Positions 42,727 through 52,294 of a DNA stretch of 64,000 bases are shown piece by piece. A program made the translations under genes and the position numbers. The notes beneath the pieces are model-generated. The model did no database searches and was not told the DNA's origin. It saw only the letters and a list, made by a program, of their open reading frames with translations. The stretch is from the NCBI RefSeq assembly GCF_902833055.1, contig NZ_CADFEJ010000017.1, positions 62,001 through 126,000 on the forward strand. Reading direction: 5' to 3'. The first letter of the stretch is position 1. Each line of letters starts with the position of its first letter. Source of the stretch: Burkholderia territorii. GTDB lineage: Bacteria > Pseudomonadota > Gammaproteobacteria > Burkholderiales > Burkholderiaceae.

Positions 42727-44109
42727 TTAATGGGGCTTGAAGCGCACCCGCTCCGGCGGCTGCTTGAACGTGCCAAGCGGCGTCCAGACGGGCATGCCGA
42801 GGAAGAACGCGAAGTAGATCAGCGCGCAGCCCTGCGCGATCAGCGTCGCGGCCGGCGATGGCGGCCGCGTGCCGAGGAACGCAAGGGTCAGGAACGCCGC
42901 GACGAAGATCCCGAGGAACACCTTGTGGAACAGCGGCCGGTAACGGATCGACTTCACCGGGCTGCGGTCGAGCCACGGCAGGAAGAACAGCGTGATCACC
43001 GCCGAGCCCATCACCACGACGCCCCAGAACTTCGATTCCGTCAGGAACATGAACACGACGATCGCCGCGGCCAGCACGGGCAGGCCGATCTTCCACTTGC
43101 CGCGCGCGCGAATCAGCGCGAGCACGCCGAGCAGCGCGATCACGATCATCAGCACGATCTTGAACGGGTCGGTGGTCGCGCGCAGCATCGCGTAGAACGC
43201 GGTGAAGTACCAGACCGGCGCGATTTCCGGCGGCGTCTGCAGCGGGTTCGCGGGGACGAAGTTGTTCGACTCGAGGAAGTACCCGCCCATCTCCGGCGCG
43301 AAGAACACGATCAGCGCGAACACCATCAGGAACACGCAGACGCCGAAGAAATCGTGCACCGAGTAGTACGGATGGAACGGGATGCCGTCGAGCGGAATGC
43401 CGTTCGCATCCTTCTTCGCCTTGATCTCGATGCCGTCCGGGTTGTTTGACCCGACCTCGTGCAGTGCGACGAGGTGCGCGACCACGAGGCCGACCAGCAC
43501 GAGCGGAATCGCGATTACGTGGAACGCGAAGAAGCGGTTCAGCGTGACGTCGGACACGACGTAGTCGCCGCGGATCCACAACGACAGGTCCGGGCCGACG
43601 AACGGAATTGCCGAGAACAGGTTCACGATCACCTGCGCGCCCCAGAACGACATCTGGCCCCACGGCAGCAGGTAGCCGAAGAACGCCTCGGCCATCAGGC
43701 ACAGGAAGATCGCACAACCGAAGATCCACACGAGTTCGCGCGGCTTGCGATACGACCCGTACATCAGCCCGCGGAACATGTGCAGGTACACGACGACGAA
43801 GAACATCGATGCACCGGTCGAGTGCATGTAGCGGATCAGCCAGCCCCAGGGCACCTCGCGCATGATGTACTCGACCGACGCGAACGCGAGCAGCGAGTCG
43901 GGCTTGTAGTTCATCGTCAGGAAGATGCCCGTGACGATCTGGTTGACGAGCACGAGCAGCGCGAGGGAGCCGAAGAAGTACCAGAAGTTGAAGTTCTTCG
44001 GCGCGTAGTACTCGGAAACGTGCTTCTTCCAGGTGGACGTGAGCGGGAAGCGCTGATCGATCCAGCCGGTGAGACCTGTCGTGGAGACTTCTTTGTTGTC
44101 GGCAGCCAT
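42727..44109 (-). CDS. petB: Cytochrome b of the bc1 complex
   Basis: This is the quinol-oxidising membrane subunit. The 460-aa product has eight or nine helices, paired His residues for the two b haems (HSTGASMFFVVVYLHMFRG; FFAFHVIAIPLVL) and the Qo-site PEW-type motif as PVWYFTAFYA. The start at MAADNKEVS overlaps the petA stop by one base (TGATG), so translation is coupled. Confidence 0.97.
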   Translation of the reverse strand: MAADNKEVSTTGLTGWIDQRFPLTSTWKKHVSEYYAPKNFNFWYFFGSLALLVLVNQIVTGIFLTMNYKPDSLLAFASVEYIMREVPWGWLIRYMHSTGASMFFVVVYLHMFRGLMYGSYRKPRELVWIFGCAIFLCLMAEAFFGYLLPWGQMSFWGAQVIVNLFSAIPFVGPDLSLWIRGDYVVSDVTLNRFFAFHVIAIPLVLVGLVVAHLVALHEVGSNNPDGIEIKAKKDANGIPLDGIPFHPYYSVHDFFGVCVFLMVFALIVFFAPEMGGYFLESNNFVPANPLQTPPEIAPVWYFTAFYAMLRATTDPFKIVLMIVIALLGVLALIRARGKWKIGLPVLAAAIVVFMFLTESKFWGVVVMGSAVITLFFLPWLDRSPVKSIRYRPLFHKVFLGIFVAAFLTLAFLGTRPPSPAATLIAQGCALIYFAFFLGMPVWTPLGTFKQPPERVRFKPH

Positions 44110-44729
44110 CACGCTTCTCCTTTCTCGTCCTTGCCGATCACGAGGGTCGTCGCCGACGTGAACATGTAGGGCGGGATGTCGAGATTCTGAGGCGCCGGCT
44201 TGTTCTTGAACACGCGGCCGGCGAGGTCGTAGGTCGAACCGTGGCACGGGCACAGGAAACCGCCCGGCCAGTCGTCCGGCAGGTTCGGCTGCGGACCCGG
44301 CGTGAAGCGTTGGCTAGGCGTGCAGCCGAGGTGCGTACACACGGCCATCACGACGAGAATGTTCTTGCGATCGGCCCGCGAGCGATATTCGTTCGCGCAA
44401 TACGCGGGCAACGGCATCGAATACGGGGATTTCGTGGTCGGATCGGCCACTTCCTTGTCGGCCTTGACGACGTCGGCCAGCATGTCGTCGGTGCGGTTCA
44501 GGATCCAGACCGGCTTGCCGCGCCACGGCACGGTGACCATCTCGCCGGGCTTCAGGCCGCTGATGTCGACCTCGACCGGAGCACCGGCCGCTTTCGCTTT
44601 CGCGGACGGCGCAAGCGACGCCGCGAAAGGTATGACGGTGGCTACGCCTCCCACGCCACCTGCTACGGATGTCGCAATCAGCCAGGTACGGCGGCCGCTG
44701 TCGACGCGTTTTTCTTCCTTGTCTCGCAT
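44109..44729 (-). CDS. petA: Rieske iron-sulfur subunit of the bc1 complex
   Basis: The Rieske protein transfers electrons from quinol to cytochrome c1. The 206-aa product starts at MRDKEEKRVD, carries a twin-Arg (GRRTWL) before its membrane helix (about 17-40), and has both cluster boxes: CTHLGC (C131, H133) and CPCHG (C160, H163), with C136-C162 as the disulfide. Its twin-Arg anchor should need Tat export, encoded at 47.1-48.8 kb. First gene of the pet operon; the promoter should lie in 44730-44946, where I saw no clear hexamers. Confidence 0.97.
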   Translation of the reverse strand: MRDKEEKRVDSGRRTWLIATSVAGGVGGVATVIPFAASLAPSAKAKAAGAPVEVDISGLKPGEMVTVPWRGKPVWILNRTDDMLADVVKADKEVADPTTKSPYSMPLPAYCANEYRSRADRKNILVVMAVCTHLGCTPSQRFTPGPQPNLPDDWPGGFLCPCHGSTYDLAGRVFKNKPAPQNLDIPPYMFTSATTLVIGKDEKGEA

Positions 44730-44946
44730 CACACGCCCCACTTCTGAGTTGGATTTTCCGTCACGACTTTTCATTCCGCCGCTAGTTTGCGCGAATGGAG
44801 TCGCCATTTACAAGGCCCGGAGATGAAAATCCCTTCGAAGTGGTTGATAGTTAAGGGTTTCCCCCCACTATCGGAGCGATTAAATCATTTCGTTTTTAAG
44901 CATTCGCTACATTGCGAAATTTCGATGCGCCGCCGCAAATTCGTCC

Positions 44947-45693
44947 TCAGACAGGATTATGAATGTCGATAAAAAGGTGCTCGATATCGAATTCTTCGGA
45001 TAAATGCGCGCCAAGCGCCTGGATTCCGTAGCGTTCGGTCGCATGGTGCCCTGCCGCAACGAACGCGACGCCGCTCTCGGCCGACGCGTGCGTAACGGAT
45101 TCCGACACTTCGCCGGTCAGGAACACGTCGGCGCCGGCATCGATCGCTGCGTCGAAATAGCTCTGCGCGGCGCCCGTGCACCACGCGATGCGGCGCAACT
45201 GCATGTCGGGATCGCCGAGCACGAGCGGCGTACGACCCAGGGTGTTCTCGACCTTCGCGACGAAGTGCTCGAGCGTGACGGGCATCGGCAGCGTGGCCAT
45301 CCAGCCGAGGTCGCCGTCGCCGAAACGCTGTTCGCCGATCAGGCCGAGCTTCTGGCCGAGCTGCGCGTTGTTGCCGAATTCGGGATGCACGTCGAGCGGC
45401 AGGTGGAACGCGAACAGGTTCAGGTCGTTCGCGAGCAGCAGCTTCAGGCGCTGGTACTTGCGGCCCGTGATCTGCGGCGCCTCGTTGCGCCAGAAATAGC
45501 CGTGATGGACGAGCACCGCGTCCGCCCCCCATTCGAGCGCGGCTTCGAGGAACGCGACCGACGCCGTCACGCCGGTGGCAATCTTCTCGATCTTGCGGCG
45601 GCCCTCGACCTGAAGGCCATTCGGGCAATAGTCCTTGAAGCGCGCGGTTTCAAGGGTATTGTTCAAGTACAATTCAAGTTCGATCCGATCCAT
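44947..45693 (-). CDS. NIF3-like dinuclear metal-centre protein
   Basis: The 248-aa product is of the NIF3 family (YbgI, GTP cyclohydrolase I type 2-like); the cellular substrate is not settled. Metal ligands are visible in VLVHHGYFW and AAGHHATERYG, with LPLDVHPEFGNNA between. The ATG at 45693 was chosen; a longer frame would run into the divergent htrA gene. The 21-bp gap between the two start codons must include overlapping promoters. Confidence 0.93.
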   Translation of the reverse strand: MDRIELELYLNNTLETARFKDYCPNGLQVEGRRKIEKIATGVTASVAFLEAALEWGADAVLVHHGYFWRNEAPQITGRKYQRLKLLLANDLNLFAFHLPLDVHPEFGNNAQLGQKLGLIGEQRFGDGDLGWMATLPMPVTLEHFVAKVENTLGRTPLVLGDPDMQLRRIAWCTGAAQSYFDAAIDAGADVFLTGEVSESVTHASAESGVAFVAAGHHATERYGIQALGAHLSEEFDIEHLFIDIHNPV

Positions 45694-45714
45694 ATAAACC
45701 TCTAATCCATTCAG

Positions 45715-46920
45715 ATGCTTAGACGCTTCTGGCTGTTCTTCGCGCAGGCGGTCACCGTACTGCTCGCGCTGATGTTCATCGTCGTGACGCTCAAGCCGCA
45801 ATGGCTGCAACGGCAAGGACAGCTCGGCAAGCAGCTCGCCACGCCGATCGTCGCGCTGCGGGAAGTCGCGCCGGGCATCGGCGGTGCACCGGCGACCACG
45901 TCGTACGCGGAAGCCGCGCAAAAGGCGATGCCCGCCGTCGTCAACGTCTTCTCCAGCAAGGACGGCTCGCTGCCGCCCGATCCGCGCGCGAAGGATCCGC
46001 TGTTCCGCTACTTCTTCGGCGACCGCAACGCCCGCAAGCAGCAGGACGAACCGGCGGCCAACCTCGGCTCCGGCGTTATCGTGAGCCCGGAAGGTTACAT
46101 TCTAACGAACCAGCACGTCGTGGACGGCGCCGACCAGATCGAAGTCGCGCTCGCCGACGGCCGCACGGGCACCGCGAAGGTAATCGGCAGCGATCCGGAA
46201 ACCGATCTCGCCGTGCTGAAGATCAACATGACGAACCTGCCGACGATCACGCTCGGCCGTTCCGACCAGTCGCGCGTCGGCGACGTCGTCCTCGCGATCG
46301 GCAACCCGTTCGGTGTCGGCCAGACGGTCACGATGGGCATCATCAGCGCGCTGGGCCGCAATCACCTCGGCATCAACACGTTCGAGAACTTCATCCAGAC
46401 CGACGCGCCGATCAACCCGGGCAACTCGGGCGGCGCGCTGGTCGACGTGAACGGCAACCTGCTCGGCATCAACACGGCGATCTACTCGCGCTCGGGCGGC
46501 TCGCTCGGCATCGGCTTCGCGATCCCCGTGTCGACCGCGCGCACCGTGCTCGAGAGCATCATCACGACGGGCTCGGTCACGCGCGGCTGGATCGGCGTCG
46601 AGCCGCAAGACGTCACGCCGGAAATCGCCGAGTCGTTCGGGCTCCAGCAGAAGTCGGGCGCGATCGTCGCGGGCGTGCTGCAGGGCGGTCCGGCCGACAA
46701 GGCCGGCATCAAGCCGGGCGACATCCTCGTCAGCGTGAACGGCGATGAAATCACCGACACGACGAAGCTGCTGAATACCGTCGCGCAGATCAAGCCGGGC
46801 ACGCCGACCAAGGTGCACGTCGTGCGCAAGGGCAAGGAGTTCGACGTGAGCGTGGTGATCGGCAAGCGCCCGCCGCCGCCGAAACAGACGCTCGACGAGC
46901 AGGACAGCGACTCCGAGTAA
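45715..46920 (+). CDS. degQ: HtrA/Deg-family serine protease, membrane-anchored, one PDZ
   Basis: A periplasmic quality-control protease. The 401-aa product has an N-terminal membrane anchor (about 5-25), a trypsin-like domain with catalytic triad H134 (NQHVVDG), D164 (ETDLAVLK) and S238 (GNSGGAL), and a single PDZ domain (about 290-385). One PDZ plus an uncleaved anchor is more like DegS than DegP. The symbol degQ is family-level only. Confidence 0.9.
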   Translation: MLRRFWLFFAQAVTVLLALMFIVVTLKPQWLQRQGQLGKQLATPIVALREVAPGIGGAPATTSYAEAAQKAMPAVVNVFSSKDGSLPPDPRAKDPLFRYFFGDRNARKQQDEPAANLGSGVIVSPEGYILTNQHVVDGADQIEVALADGRTGTAKVIGSDPETDLAVLKINMTNLPTITLGRSDQSRVGDVVLAIGNPFGVGQTVTMGIISALGRNHLGINTFENFIQTDAPINPGNSGGALVDVNGNLLGINTAIYSRSGGSLGIGFAIPVSTARTVLESIITTGSVTRGWIGVEPQDVTPEIAESFGLQQKSGAIVAGVLQGGPADKAGIKPGDILVSVNGDEITDTTKLLNTVAQIKPGTPTKVHVVRKGKEFDVSVVIGKRPPPPKQTLDEQDSDSE

Positions 46921-46970
46921 CGGATGGCGGTTCGCGCCGCGGCTTCGTCCGCCGGCCACGCCGAAAACGC

Positions 46971-47006
46971 AAATGGGCAGCCGATCGGCTGCCCATTTGT
47001 TTTGTT
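46971..47006. terminator. Bidirectional terminator between the htrA gene and tatC
   Basis: A perfect 14-bp palindrome half (46971-46984 with 46985-46998) rich in GC at its centre, flanked by AAA and a TTT-G-TTTT run. It lies between two convergent genes and can serve both. Confidence 0.8.
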
Positions 47007-47144
47007 GCGAAGTTCTTTCCATCGCAGTGAAGCCTGCGTTCGCCCCCACCGTTCGACCCTTGCTGCCGCCGGCCAAGTGTGACCGAACCGAAAAAGCGAC
47101 ATCGCCGGTGGCCGTCATGCCGGCCCGGCTGCGCGGCGCTTTCG

Positions 47145-47930
47145 TCAGCCGGCGGCGCCGTTGTTCTCCGCCTCGGGTTCTTCGGTCGCCTTGGGCACGA
47201 AGAATCGCGCGGCGAGCAGCCCGATCTCGAACAGCACGACGAGCGGCAGCGCGAGCATCAGCTGCGAGAACACGTCCGGCGGCGTGACGACCGCCGCGAC
47301 GACGAACGCGCCGACGATCACGTAAGGCCGCATCTCCTTCAGCTTCTTCAGCGACAGCACGCCCATGCGGACGAGCAGCACCACGACGATCGGCACCTCG
47401 AACGTCACGCCGAACGCGATGAACATCCCGAGCACGAAGCTCAGATAGTTGTCGATGTCGGTCGACATCTCGGCCCCGAGCGGCGCGTTGTAGTGCGCCA
47501 TCACGCGGAAGATCGTCGGGAACACGAGGAAGTACGCGAACGCCATCCCGCACAGGAACAGGAAATAGCTGCTGCCCACGAGCGGCGCGACGAGCTTCTT
47601 CTCGTGCTGATACAGCCCCGGCGCGACGAACGCCCAGATCTGGTACAGCACGACCGGCAGCGCGATCACGAGCGCGACGAGCATCGTGACCTTCATCGGC
47701 ACGAAGAACGAGCCGGTCACGTCGGTGACGATCATCCTGCCGCCCTTCGGCAGGTTTTCCATCAGCGGCCGCGCGAGCAGCCGGAAGATGTCGGGCGCCC
47801 AGTACACGAGCCCGAGGAACACGACGATCACGGCCAGCCCCGCGCGAATGATGCGATCGCGAAGCTCGACGAGATGGGAGATGAAGGTTTCTTCCGGGGC
47901 GTCGCCCGGGTTCTGCTGGGGGTCGCTCAC
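47145..47930 (-). CDS. tatC: Sec-independent protein translocase TatC
   Basis: TatC recognises twin-arginine signal peptides in the inner membrane. The 261-aa product starts at a GTG (47930) preceded by GAGGG, at SDPQQNPGDAPEETFISHLVELRDR; the last part is the hallmark TatC N-terminus. Six membrane helices follow. Last gene of tatABC. Confidence 0.95.
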   Translation of the reverse strand: MSDPQQNPGDAPEETFISHLVELRDRIIRAGLAVIVVFLGLVYWAPDIFRLLARPLMENLPKGGRMIVTDVTGSFFVPMKVTMLVALVIALPVVLYQIWAFVAPGLYQHEKKLVAPLVGSSYFLFLCGMAFAYFLVFPTIFRVMAHYNAPLGAEMSTDIDNYLSFVLGMFIAFGVTFEVPIVVVLLVRMGVLSLKKLKEMRPYVIVGAFVVAAVVTPPDVFSQLMLALPLVVLFEIGLLAARFFVPKATEEPEAENNGAAG

Positions 47931-47971
47931 ACCGGCCCTCGGTAGGATTGACGAGCGAGCATGCGCTCGGC

Positions 47972-48502
47972 TCAGAAGAAGCGCGTCGGCCGGCGCAGGC
48001 TGGCCGGCTGGTGGCGCGCGACTCGCGCGGCGCCCGACTGCACGTGCGTGCGGCGGGTCGTCGCGCGCTTGTACCAGACAGGCGTCGCCGCCTGTTTCAC
48101 ACGCCAGTTGCGACGCTTCGGCGCGAGCGCGGCCGTGCTGCCGCGCCACGACGGCGCGGCGGGCGTGTCGGAGCCGTACGTGCCGGCATCGACCGAGCCT
48201 TCGTTAAGGCCGCCGACCGCGGAATTCCACGTGTCGTTCAGCTCCTTCTCGTGCTCGCGCAGGTTGTCGTGAATCGTCGTCTCGACATTGCGCGCGGCCG
48301 CCTCGAAATCGGTCTTCATCGTCCGCAGCGCGTCGAGCTCGATTTCGCGCGAGACCTCGGCCTTCACGTCGTTGATGTACCGCTGCGCGCGGCCGAACAA
48401 AGCGCCGGCCGTGCGCGCGACGCGCGGCAGGCGCTCGGGGCCGAGCACCACGAGCGCGACGACGCCGATCAGCGCCATCTTCGAAAGACCGAGATCCAGC
48501 AT
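47972..48502 (-). CDS. tatB: Sec-independent protein translocase TatB
   Basis: TatB passes substrates from TatC to the TatA pore. The 176-aa product has an N-terminal helix with the hinge LGPERLPRVAR (about 20-30), a long amphipathic region (30-105) and a basic, Arg-rich variable tail. It lies 28 bp after tatA. Confidence 0.94.
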   Translation of the reverse strand: MLDLGLSKMALIGVVALVVLGPERLPRVARTAGALFGRAQRYINDVKAEVSREIELDALRTMKTDFEAAARNVETTIHDNLREHEKELNDTWNSAVGGLNEGSVDAGTYGSDTPAAPSWRGSTAALAPKRRNWRVKQAATPVWYKRATTRRTHVQSGAARVARHQPASLRRPTRFF

Positions 48503-48530
48503 CGCGAATGCCTGTCAGCGTGCAGGCGAT

Positions 48531-48761
48531 TTACGCCTTGTTCGAATCGGAACGCGTCGTTTCCTTCGCGTTGACGTCGACCGAACCCGAGCGCGGCAGT
48601 TGCTGCGCGTCAGCCGGCGTCTCGCCTTCCTTCATGCCGTCCTTGAAACCCTTCACGGCGCTGCCGAGGTCGTTGCCGATGTTGCGCAGCTTCTTCGTAC
48701 CGAAAACCAGCGCGACGATCAGCAGCACGATCAGCCAGTGCCAAATGCTCAATCCACCCAT
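48531..48761 (-). CDS. tatA: Sec-independent protein translocase TatA
   Basis: TatA oligomerises to form the export path. The 76-aa product starts MGGLSIWHWLIVLLIV, has one membrane helix (about 4-20), the FGTKKLRNIGNDLG hinge and amphipathic helix, and a polar tail. An in-frame upstream extension lacks a ribosome site and was rejected. Confidence 0.95.
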   Translation of the reverse strand: MGGLSIWHWLIVLLIVALVFGTKKLRNIGNDLGSAVKGFKDGMKEGETPADAQQLPRSGSVDVNAKETTRSDSNKA

Positions 48762-48854
48762 GATGAAACCTCTCCTCAACCACGCCGCGTCGCGGCGCAA
48801 ATCGCCGGCGGCACGCCGGCTTCGACTATCGATGCGGGGAAACGCCCCGCCACG

Positions 48855-49220
48855 TCAACCCATCCGCAGCCACGGGCGCGGGCCGGCCAGGATATGCGCG
48901 TGCAGGTGGTAGACCTCCTGCCCGCCGCCGGGGCCCGTATTGATCACCGTGCGAAAACCGGTTTCGCCGCCCGTGTACGCGACGCCGAGCTGGTCGGCCA
49001 GGCGCGCGACCAGCAACATCAGCCGGCCGAGCATCGGCGCATCGTCCTCGCTCGCCGCCGACAGCGTCGGCAGATGCCGGCGCGGAATCACGAGCACGTG
49101 CGTCTCGGCCGCCGGGCGGATGTCGCGGAACGCGACGAATTCGTCGTCCTCGTGCACCTTCGTGCTCGGGATCTCGCCCGCCGCGATCTTGCAGAACAGG
49201 CAATTCGGATCGTGACTCAT
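48855..49220 (-). CDS. HIT-family (HinT-like) nucleotide hydrolase
   Basis: The 121-aa product has the histidine triad HLHAHILAG (H105, H107, H109) at its C-terminus and a CLFCKIAAGE N-terminus with zinc-type Cys pair. HinT proteins hydrolyse AMP-linked substrates. It sits between the DUF4870-like gene and tatA, as in related genomes. Confidence 0.95.
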   Translation of the reverse strand: MSHDPNCLFCKIAAGEIPSTKVHEDDEFVAFRDIRPAAETHVLVIPRRHLPTLSAASEDDAPMLGRLMLLVARLADQLGVAYTGGETGFRTVINTGPGGGQEVYHLHAHILAGPRPWLRMG

Positions 49221-49249
49221 GTTGCTCCTGCGAAACGCCCGCGCGCCGG

Positions 49250-49642
49250 TCAGAACCAGGCCTGCGGATCGAGCGTCTTGTTGTCGTTCAGGTACAGCCA
49301 ACCCTTGATGATACGGTACAGCGTCCAGATCCATGTGACAAACATGACGACGAACCCGACCACCACGAACATCAGCGCGAAGCCGATCACGTAGGCGATC
49401 AGCGCACGCCAGAACGTGCGGATCTGCCATTCGAAATGGTCGGCGTACGGCGTGCCGGCCACGTCGTCGCGCTTCACGTAGTTGATGATGATCGCGATGA
49501 TCCCGGTGACGCCGCCCGTGAGCCAATGAATCGCATAAAGGCCGTACAACACGTGCGTCAACGTGCGCAGGCCTTTGAGTCGCTCGGCGTCCGCGGCACC
49601 CGGCACCGACGGTGTCGGAAACTGGCTCGGCGTATCGGTCAT
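49250..49642 (-). CDS. DUF4870-like small membrane protein
   Basis: The 130-aa product starts at MTDTPSQFPTPSV. Two to three hydrophobic segments (about 35-55, 80-112) separate a polar N-terminus from a short C-terminal segment with RIIKGWLYLNDN. Function unknown. It is located just after hisE. Confidence 0.8.
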   Translation of the reverse strand: MTDTPSQFPTPSVPGAADAERLKGLRTLTHVLYGLYAIHWLTGGVTGIIAIIINYVKRDDVAGTPYADHFEWQIRTFWRALIAYVIGFALMFVVVGFVVMFVTWIWTLYRIIKGWLYLNDNKTLDPQAWF

Positions 49643-49713
49643 GATGCTACCCCCGTTAGATGACAATTCTTACAGCTTACCGCACTGTCGTCGGCACGGC
49701 AGGCCGCGTGTCG

Positions 49714-50079
49714 TCACCCGCCGTTCTGCTCGCGCTCGCGGCGCTTGCGCAACGCCTTTTCCTCGATGCCGGACAGCCCTTCGCGGCGCTCGAGTTCGGC
49801 GATCACGTCGGCCGGGCTCAGGTCGAAATGCGACAGCATCACGAGGCAGTGGAACCACAGGTCGGCCACCTCGCCGACCAGCGCCGTCGGCGCGCCGCCC
49901 TGGCGCACGTCCTTCGCGGCCAGCACGACTTCGGTCGCCTCTTCGCCGATCTTCTTCAGCACCGCATCGTCGCCCTTGTGGAACAGGCGCGATACGTACG
50001 ATTGTTCGGGGTCGCCGCCCTTGCGGCTATCGATCACGGCCGCGAGGCGCAGCAGCGTGTCTTCGGTCGATTGCGTCAT
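49714..50079 (-). CDS. hisE: Phosphoribosyl-ATP pyrophosphatase
   Basis: HisE removes pyrophosphate from PR-ATP, the second step of histidine synthesis. The 121-aa product has the all-alpha NTP-pyrophosphohydrolase motif EEATEVVLAAKD and EVADLWFHCLVML. Separate from hisI, with a 4-bp overlap to it. Confidence 0.95.
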   Translation of the reverse strand: MTQSTEDTLLRLAAVIDSRKGGDPEQSYVSRLFHKGDDAVLKKIGEEATEVVLAAKDVRQGGAPTALVGEVADLWFHCLVMLSHFDLSPADVIAELERREGLSGIEEKALRKRREREQNGG

Positions 50080-50492
50080 TTGTAGATGTGTTCGGGGTCT
50101 TTCAGCACCGGATCGACCGCGACCCAGTCGCCGCTGTCCACCGTACCTTCGAATTTCTGGAAGAAGCACGAATGCCGGCCGGTGTGGCATGCGATGCCCG
50201 ACACCTGCTCGACCTTCAGCAGCACGACGTCCTCGTCGCAATCGAGGCGCACCTCGTGCACGTGCTGCACGTGGCCCGACTCCTCGCCCTTGAACCAGAG
50301 GCGCTTGCGCGAGCGCGAATAGTAAACCGCGCGCTGCGTCTCGATCGTCTTCGCCAGCGCCTCGCGATTCATCCACGCGAACATCAGCACGTCGTTCGTC
50401 GACGCTTCCTGCGCGATCACCGGCACGAGGCCGTTGTCGTCCCAGCGGACCTTGTCGAGCCACGCGGGCAGGGATTTCGTTTCCGTATTCAT
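50076..50492 (-). CDS. hisI: Phosphoribosyl-AMP cyclohydrolase
   Basis: HisI opens the adenine ring of PR-AMP, the third step. The 138-aa product has the metal site motifs LDCDEDVVLLKV and GIACHTGRHSCFF. It starts 1 bp into the end of hisF and overlaps hisE, so translation is coupled. Confidence 0.96.
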   Translation of the reverse strand: MNTETKSLPAWLDKVRWDDNGLVPVIAQEASTNDVLMFAWMNREALAKTIETQRAVYYSRSRKRLWFKGEESGHVQHVHEVRLDCDEDVVLLKVEQVSGIACHTGRHSCFFQKFEGTVDSGDWVAVDPVLKDPEHIYK

Positions 50493-51265
50493 CACAGCCT
50501 CACCGGGATGCCCTGGTCGGCCATGAAGCGCTTCGCCTCGCCGACCGTGTGCTCGCCGTAGTGGAAGATGCTCGCGGCCAGCACCGCGTCGGCGCGGCCG
50601 TCCTTGATGCCGTCCGCGAGATCTTGCAGCGAGCCCACGCCGCCCGATGCGATCACCGGCACCGGCACCGCGTCCGACACGCCGCGCGTGAGCGCGAGGT
50701 CGAAGCCGGACTTCGTGCCGTCGCGGTCCATGCTCGTGAGCAGGATCTCGCCCGCGCCGAGCTCGGCCATCTTGCGCGCCCATTCGATCGCGTCGAGGCC
50801 CGTGCCCTTGCGGCCGCCGTGCGTGAACACTTCCCAGCGCGGCGCCTCGCCGTCGGCCGACACGCGCTTCGCGTCGATCGCGACGACGATGCACTGCGAG
50901 CCGTACTTGTCGGCCGCGTCGCGCACGAGCTGCGGGTTCGCGACCGCCGACGAATTCATGCTGACCTTGTCCGCGCCGGCGTTCAGCAGGCGCCGCACGT
51001 CCTCGACGGCGCGCACGCCGCCGCCGACGGTCAGCGGAATGAAGACCTGCGACGCGACGGCCTCGATGATCGGCAGGATCAGGTCGCGCTGGTCGGAGGT
51101 CGCGGTGATGTCGAGGAACGTCAGTTCGTCGGCGCCCTGGTCGTCGTAGCGGCGGGCGATTTCGACGGGGTCGCCGGCATCGCGCAGTTCGACGAAGTTG
51201 ACGCCCTTGACGACACGCCCGGCAGTCACGTCCAGGCAGGGGATGATGCGTTTAGCTAGAGCCAT
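50492..51265 (-). CDS. hisF: Imidazole glycerol phosphate synthase cyclase subunit
   Basis: HisF uses ammonia from HisH to close the imidazole ring, releasing AICAR. The 257-aa (beta/alpha)8 protein has catalytic Asp at residues 12 (IPCLDVTAG) and 131 (VVAIDAKRV), and the phosphate-binding GGVGSLQDL. It follows hisA by 109 bp. Confidence 0.97.
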   Translation of the reverse strand: MALAKRIIPCLDVTAGRVVKGVNFVELRDAGDPVEIARRYDDQGADELTFLDITATSDQRDLILPIIEAVASQVFIPLTVGGGVRAVEDVRRLLNAGADKVSMNSSAVANPQLVRDAADKYGSQCIVVAIDAKRVSADGEAPRWEVFTHGGRKGTGLDAIEWARKMAELGAGEILLTSMDRDGTKSGFDLALTRGVSDAVPVPVIASGGVGSLQDLADGIKDGRADAVLAASIFHYGEHTVGEAKRFMADQGIPVRL

Positions 51266-51374
51266 GATGTTGCGCCATAGGCCGCGGTGGGACGGCCGGT
51301 TGCGAACGCCTCGCGCGAGGCGCCCGGTCGGGGCCGCCCGTGGGCAGCCCGTGGCGAAGAAGACGCCGCCGCGC

Positions 51375-52130
51375 TCAGGCGTTGTCGAGTTCGCCGTTCA
51401 GTTCGTCCGCGCGCTTTTGCGCGGCCGCGAAATCGAGATCGCCGGAGTAGATCGCACGGCCGCAAATCACGCCTTCGACGCCGTGCTCTTCCACTTCGCA
51501 CAGGTGCTCGATGTCGGTAAGGTTCGACAGGCCGCCGCTTGCGATCACCGGAATGCCGACCGCCTGCGCGAGCTTCACCGTCGCTTCGATGTTGATGCCC
51601 TGCAGCATCCCGTCGCGGCCGATGTCCGTGTAGACGATCGATTCGACGCCGTAGTCCTCGAACTTGCGCGCGAGATCGATCACTTCGTGGCCCGTCAGCT
51701 TGCTCCAGCCGTCGGTCGCGACCTTGCCGTCCTTCGCGTCGAGCCCGACGATGATGTTGCCGGCGAACGCGGTGCAAGCGTCCTGCAGGAAGCCCGGATT
51801 CTTCACGGCCGCGGTGCCGATGATCACGTAGGACAGGCCGGCGTCGAGATACTTCTCGATCGTCTCGAGGCTGCGGATGCCGCCGCCGAGCTGCACGGGG
51901 ATTTCGTCGCCGACTTCGTCGAGGATCGCTTCGATCGCGTCGAGATTCTTCGGCTTGCCGGCGAACGCGCCGTTCAGGTCGACCAGATGCAGCCGCCGGG
52001 CGCCGAGATCGACCCACTTGCGGGCCATCGCCGCCGGGTCCTCGGAGAAAATCGTGGCCTGGTCCATATCGCCCTGTTTGAGGCGCACACACTGACCGTC
52101 TTTGAGATCGATGGCCGGAATCAGCAGCAT
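51375..52130 (-). CDS. hisA: ProFAR isomerase
   Basis: HisA isomerises ProFAR to PRFAR. The 251-aa (beta/alpha)8 protein has D8 (LIPAIDLKDG), a VQLGGGIRS phosphate site and the YTDIGRDG loop with the second Asp. The 164-bp gap to hisH contains no recognised signal. Confidence 0.97.
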   Translation of the reverse strand: MLLIPAIDLKDGQCVRLKQGDMDQATIFSEDPAAMARKWVDLGARRLHLVDLNGAFAGKPKNLDAIEAILDEVGDEIPVQLGGGIRSLETIEKYLDAGLSYVIIGTAAVKNPGFLQDACTAFAGNIIVGLDAKDGKVATDGWSKLTGHEVIDLARKFEDYGVESIVYTDIGRDGMLQGINIEATVKLAQAVGIPVIASGGLSNLTDIEHLCEVEEHGVEGVICGRAIYSGDLDFAAAQKRADELNGELDNA

Positions 52131-52294
52131 AGCAATCGGGTGTCGTCGTGGAAAATGAAAAGAATCAGGCGCGTACCGGCCAAACCGGTGCCGCGCCGTC
52201 TCGCTAGTTTAGTACAACTCTTTCGGCGCCTAAGCCCACTCGCCACGCGCGACAGGCCGTTCGGCCAGATCGACTGTGGCTCGCGCGCCACGTT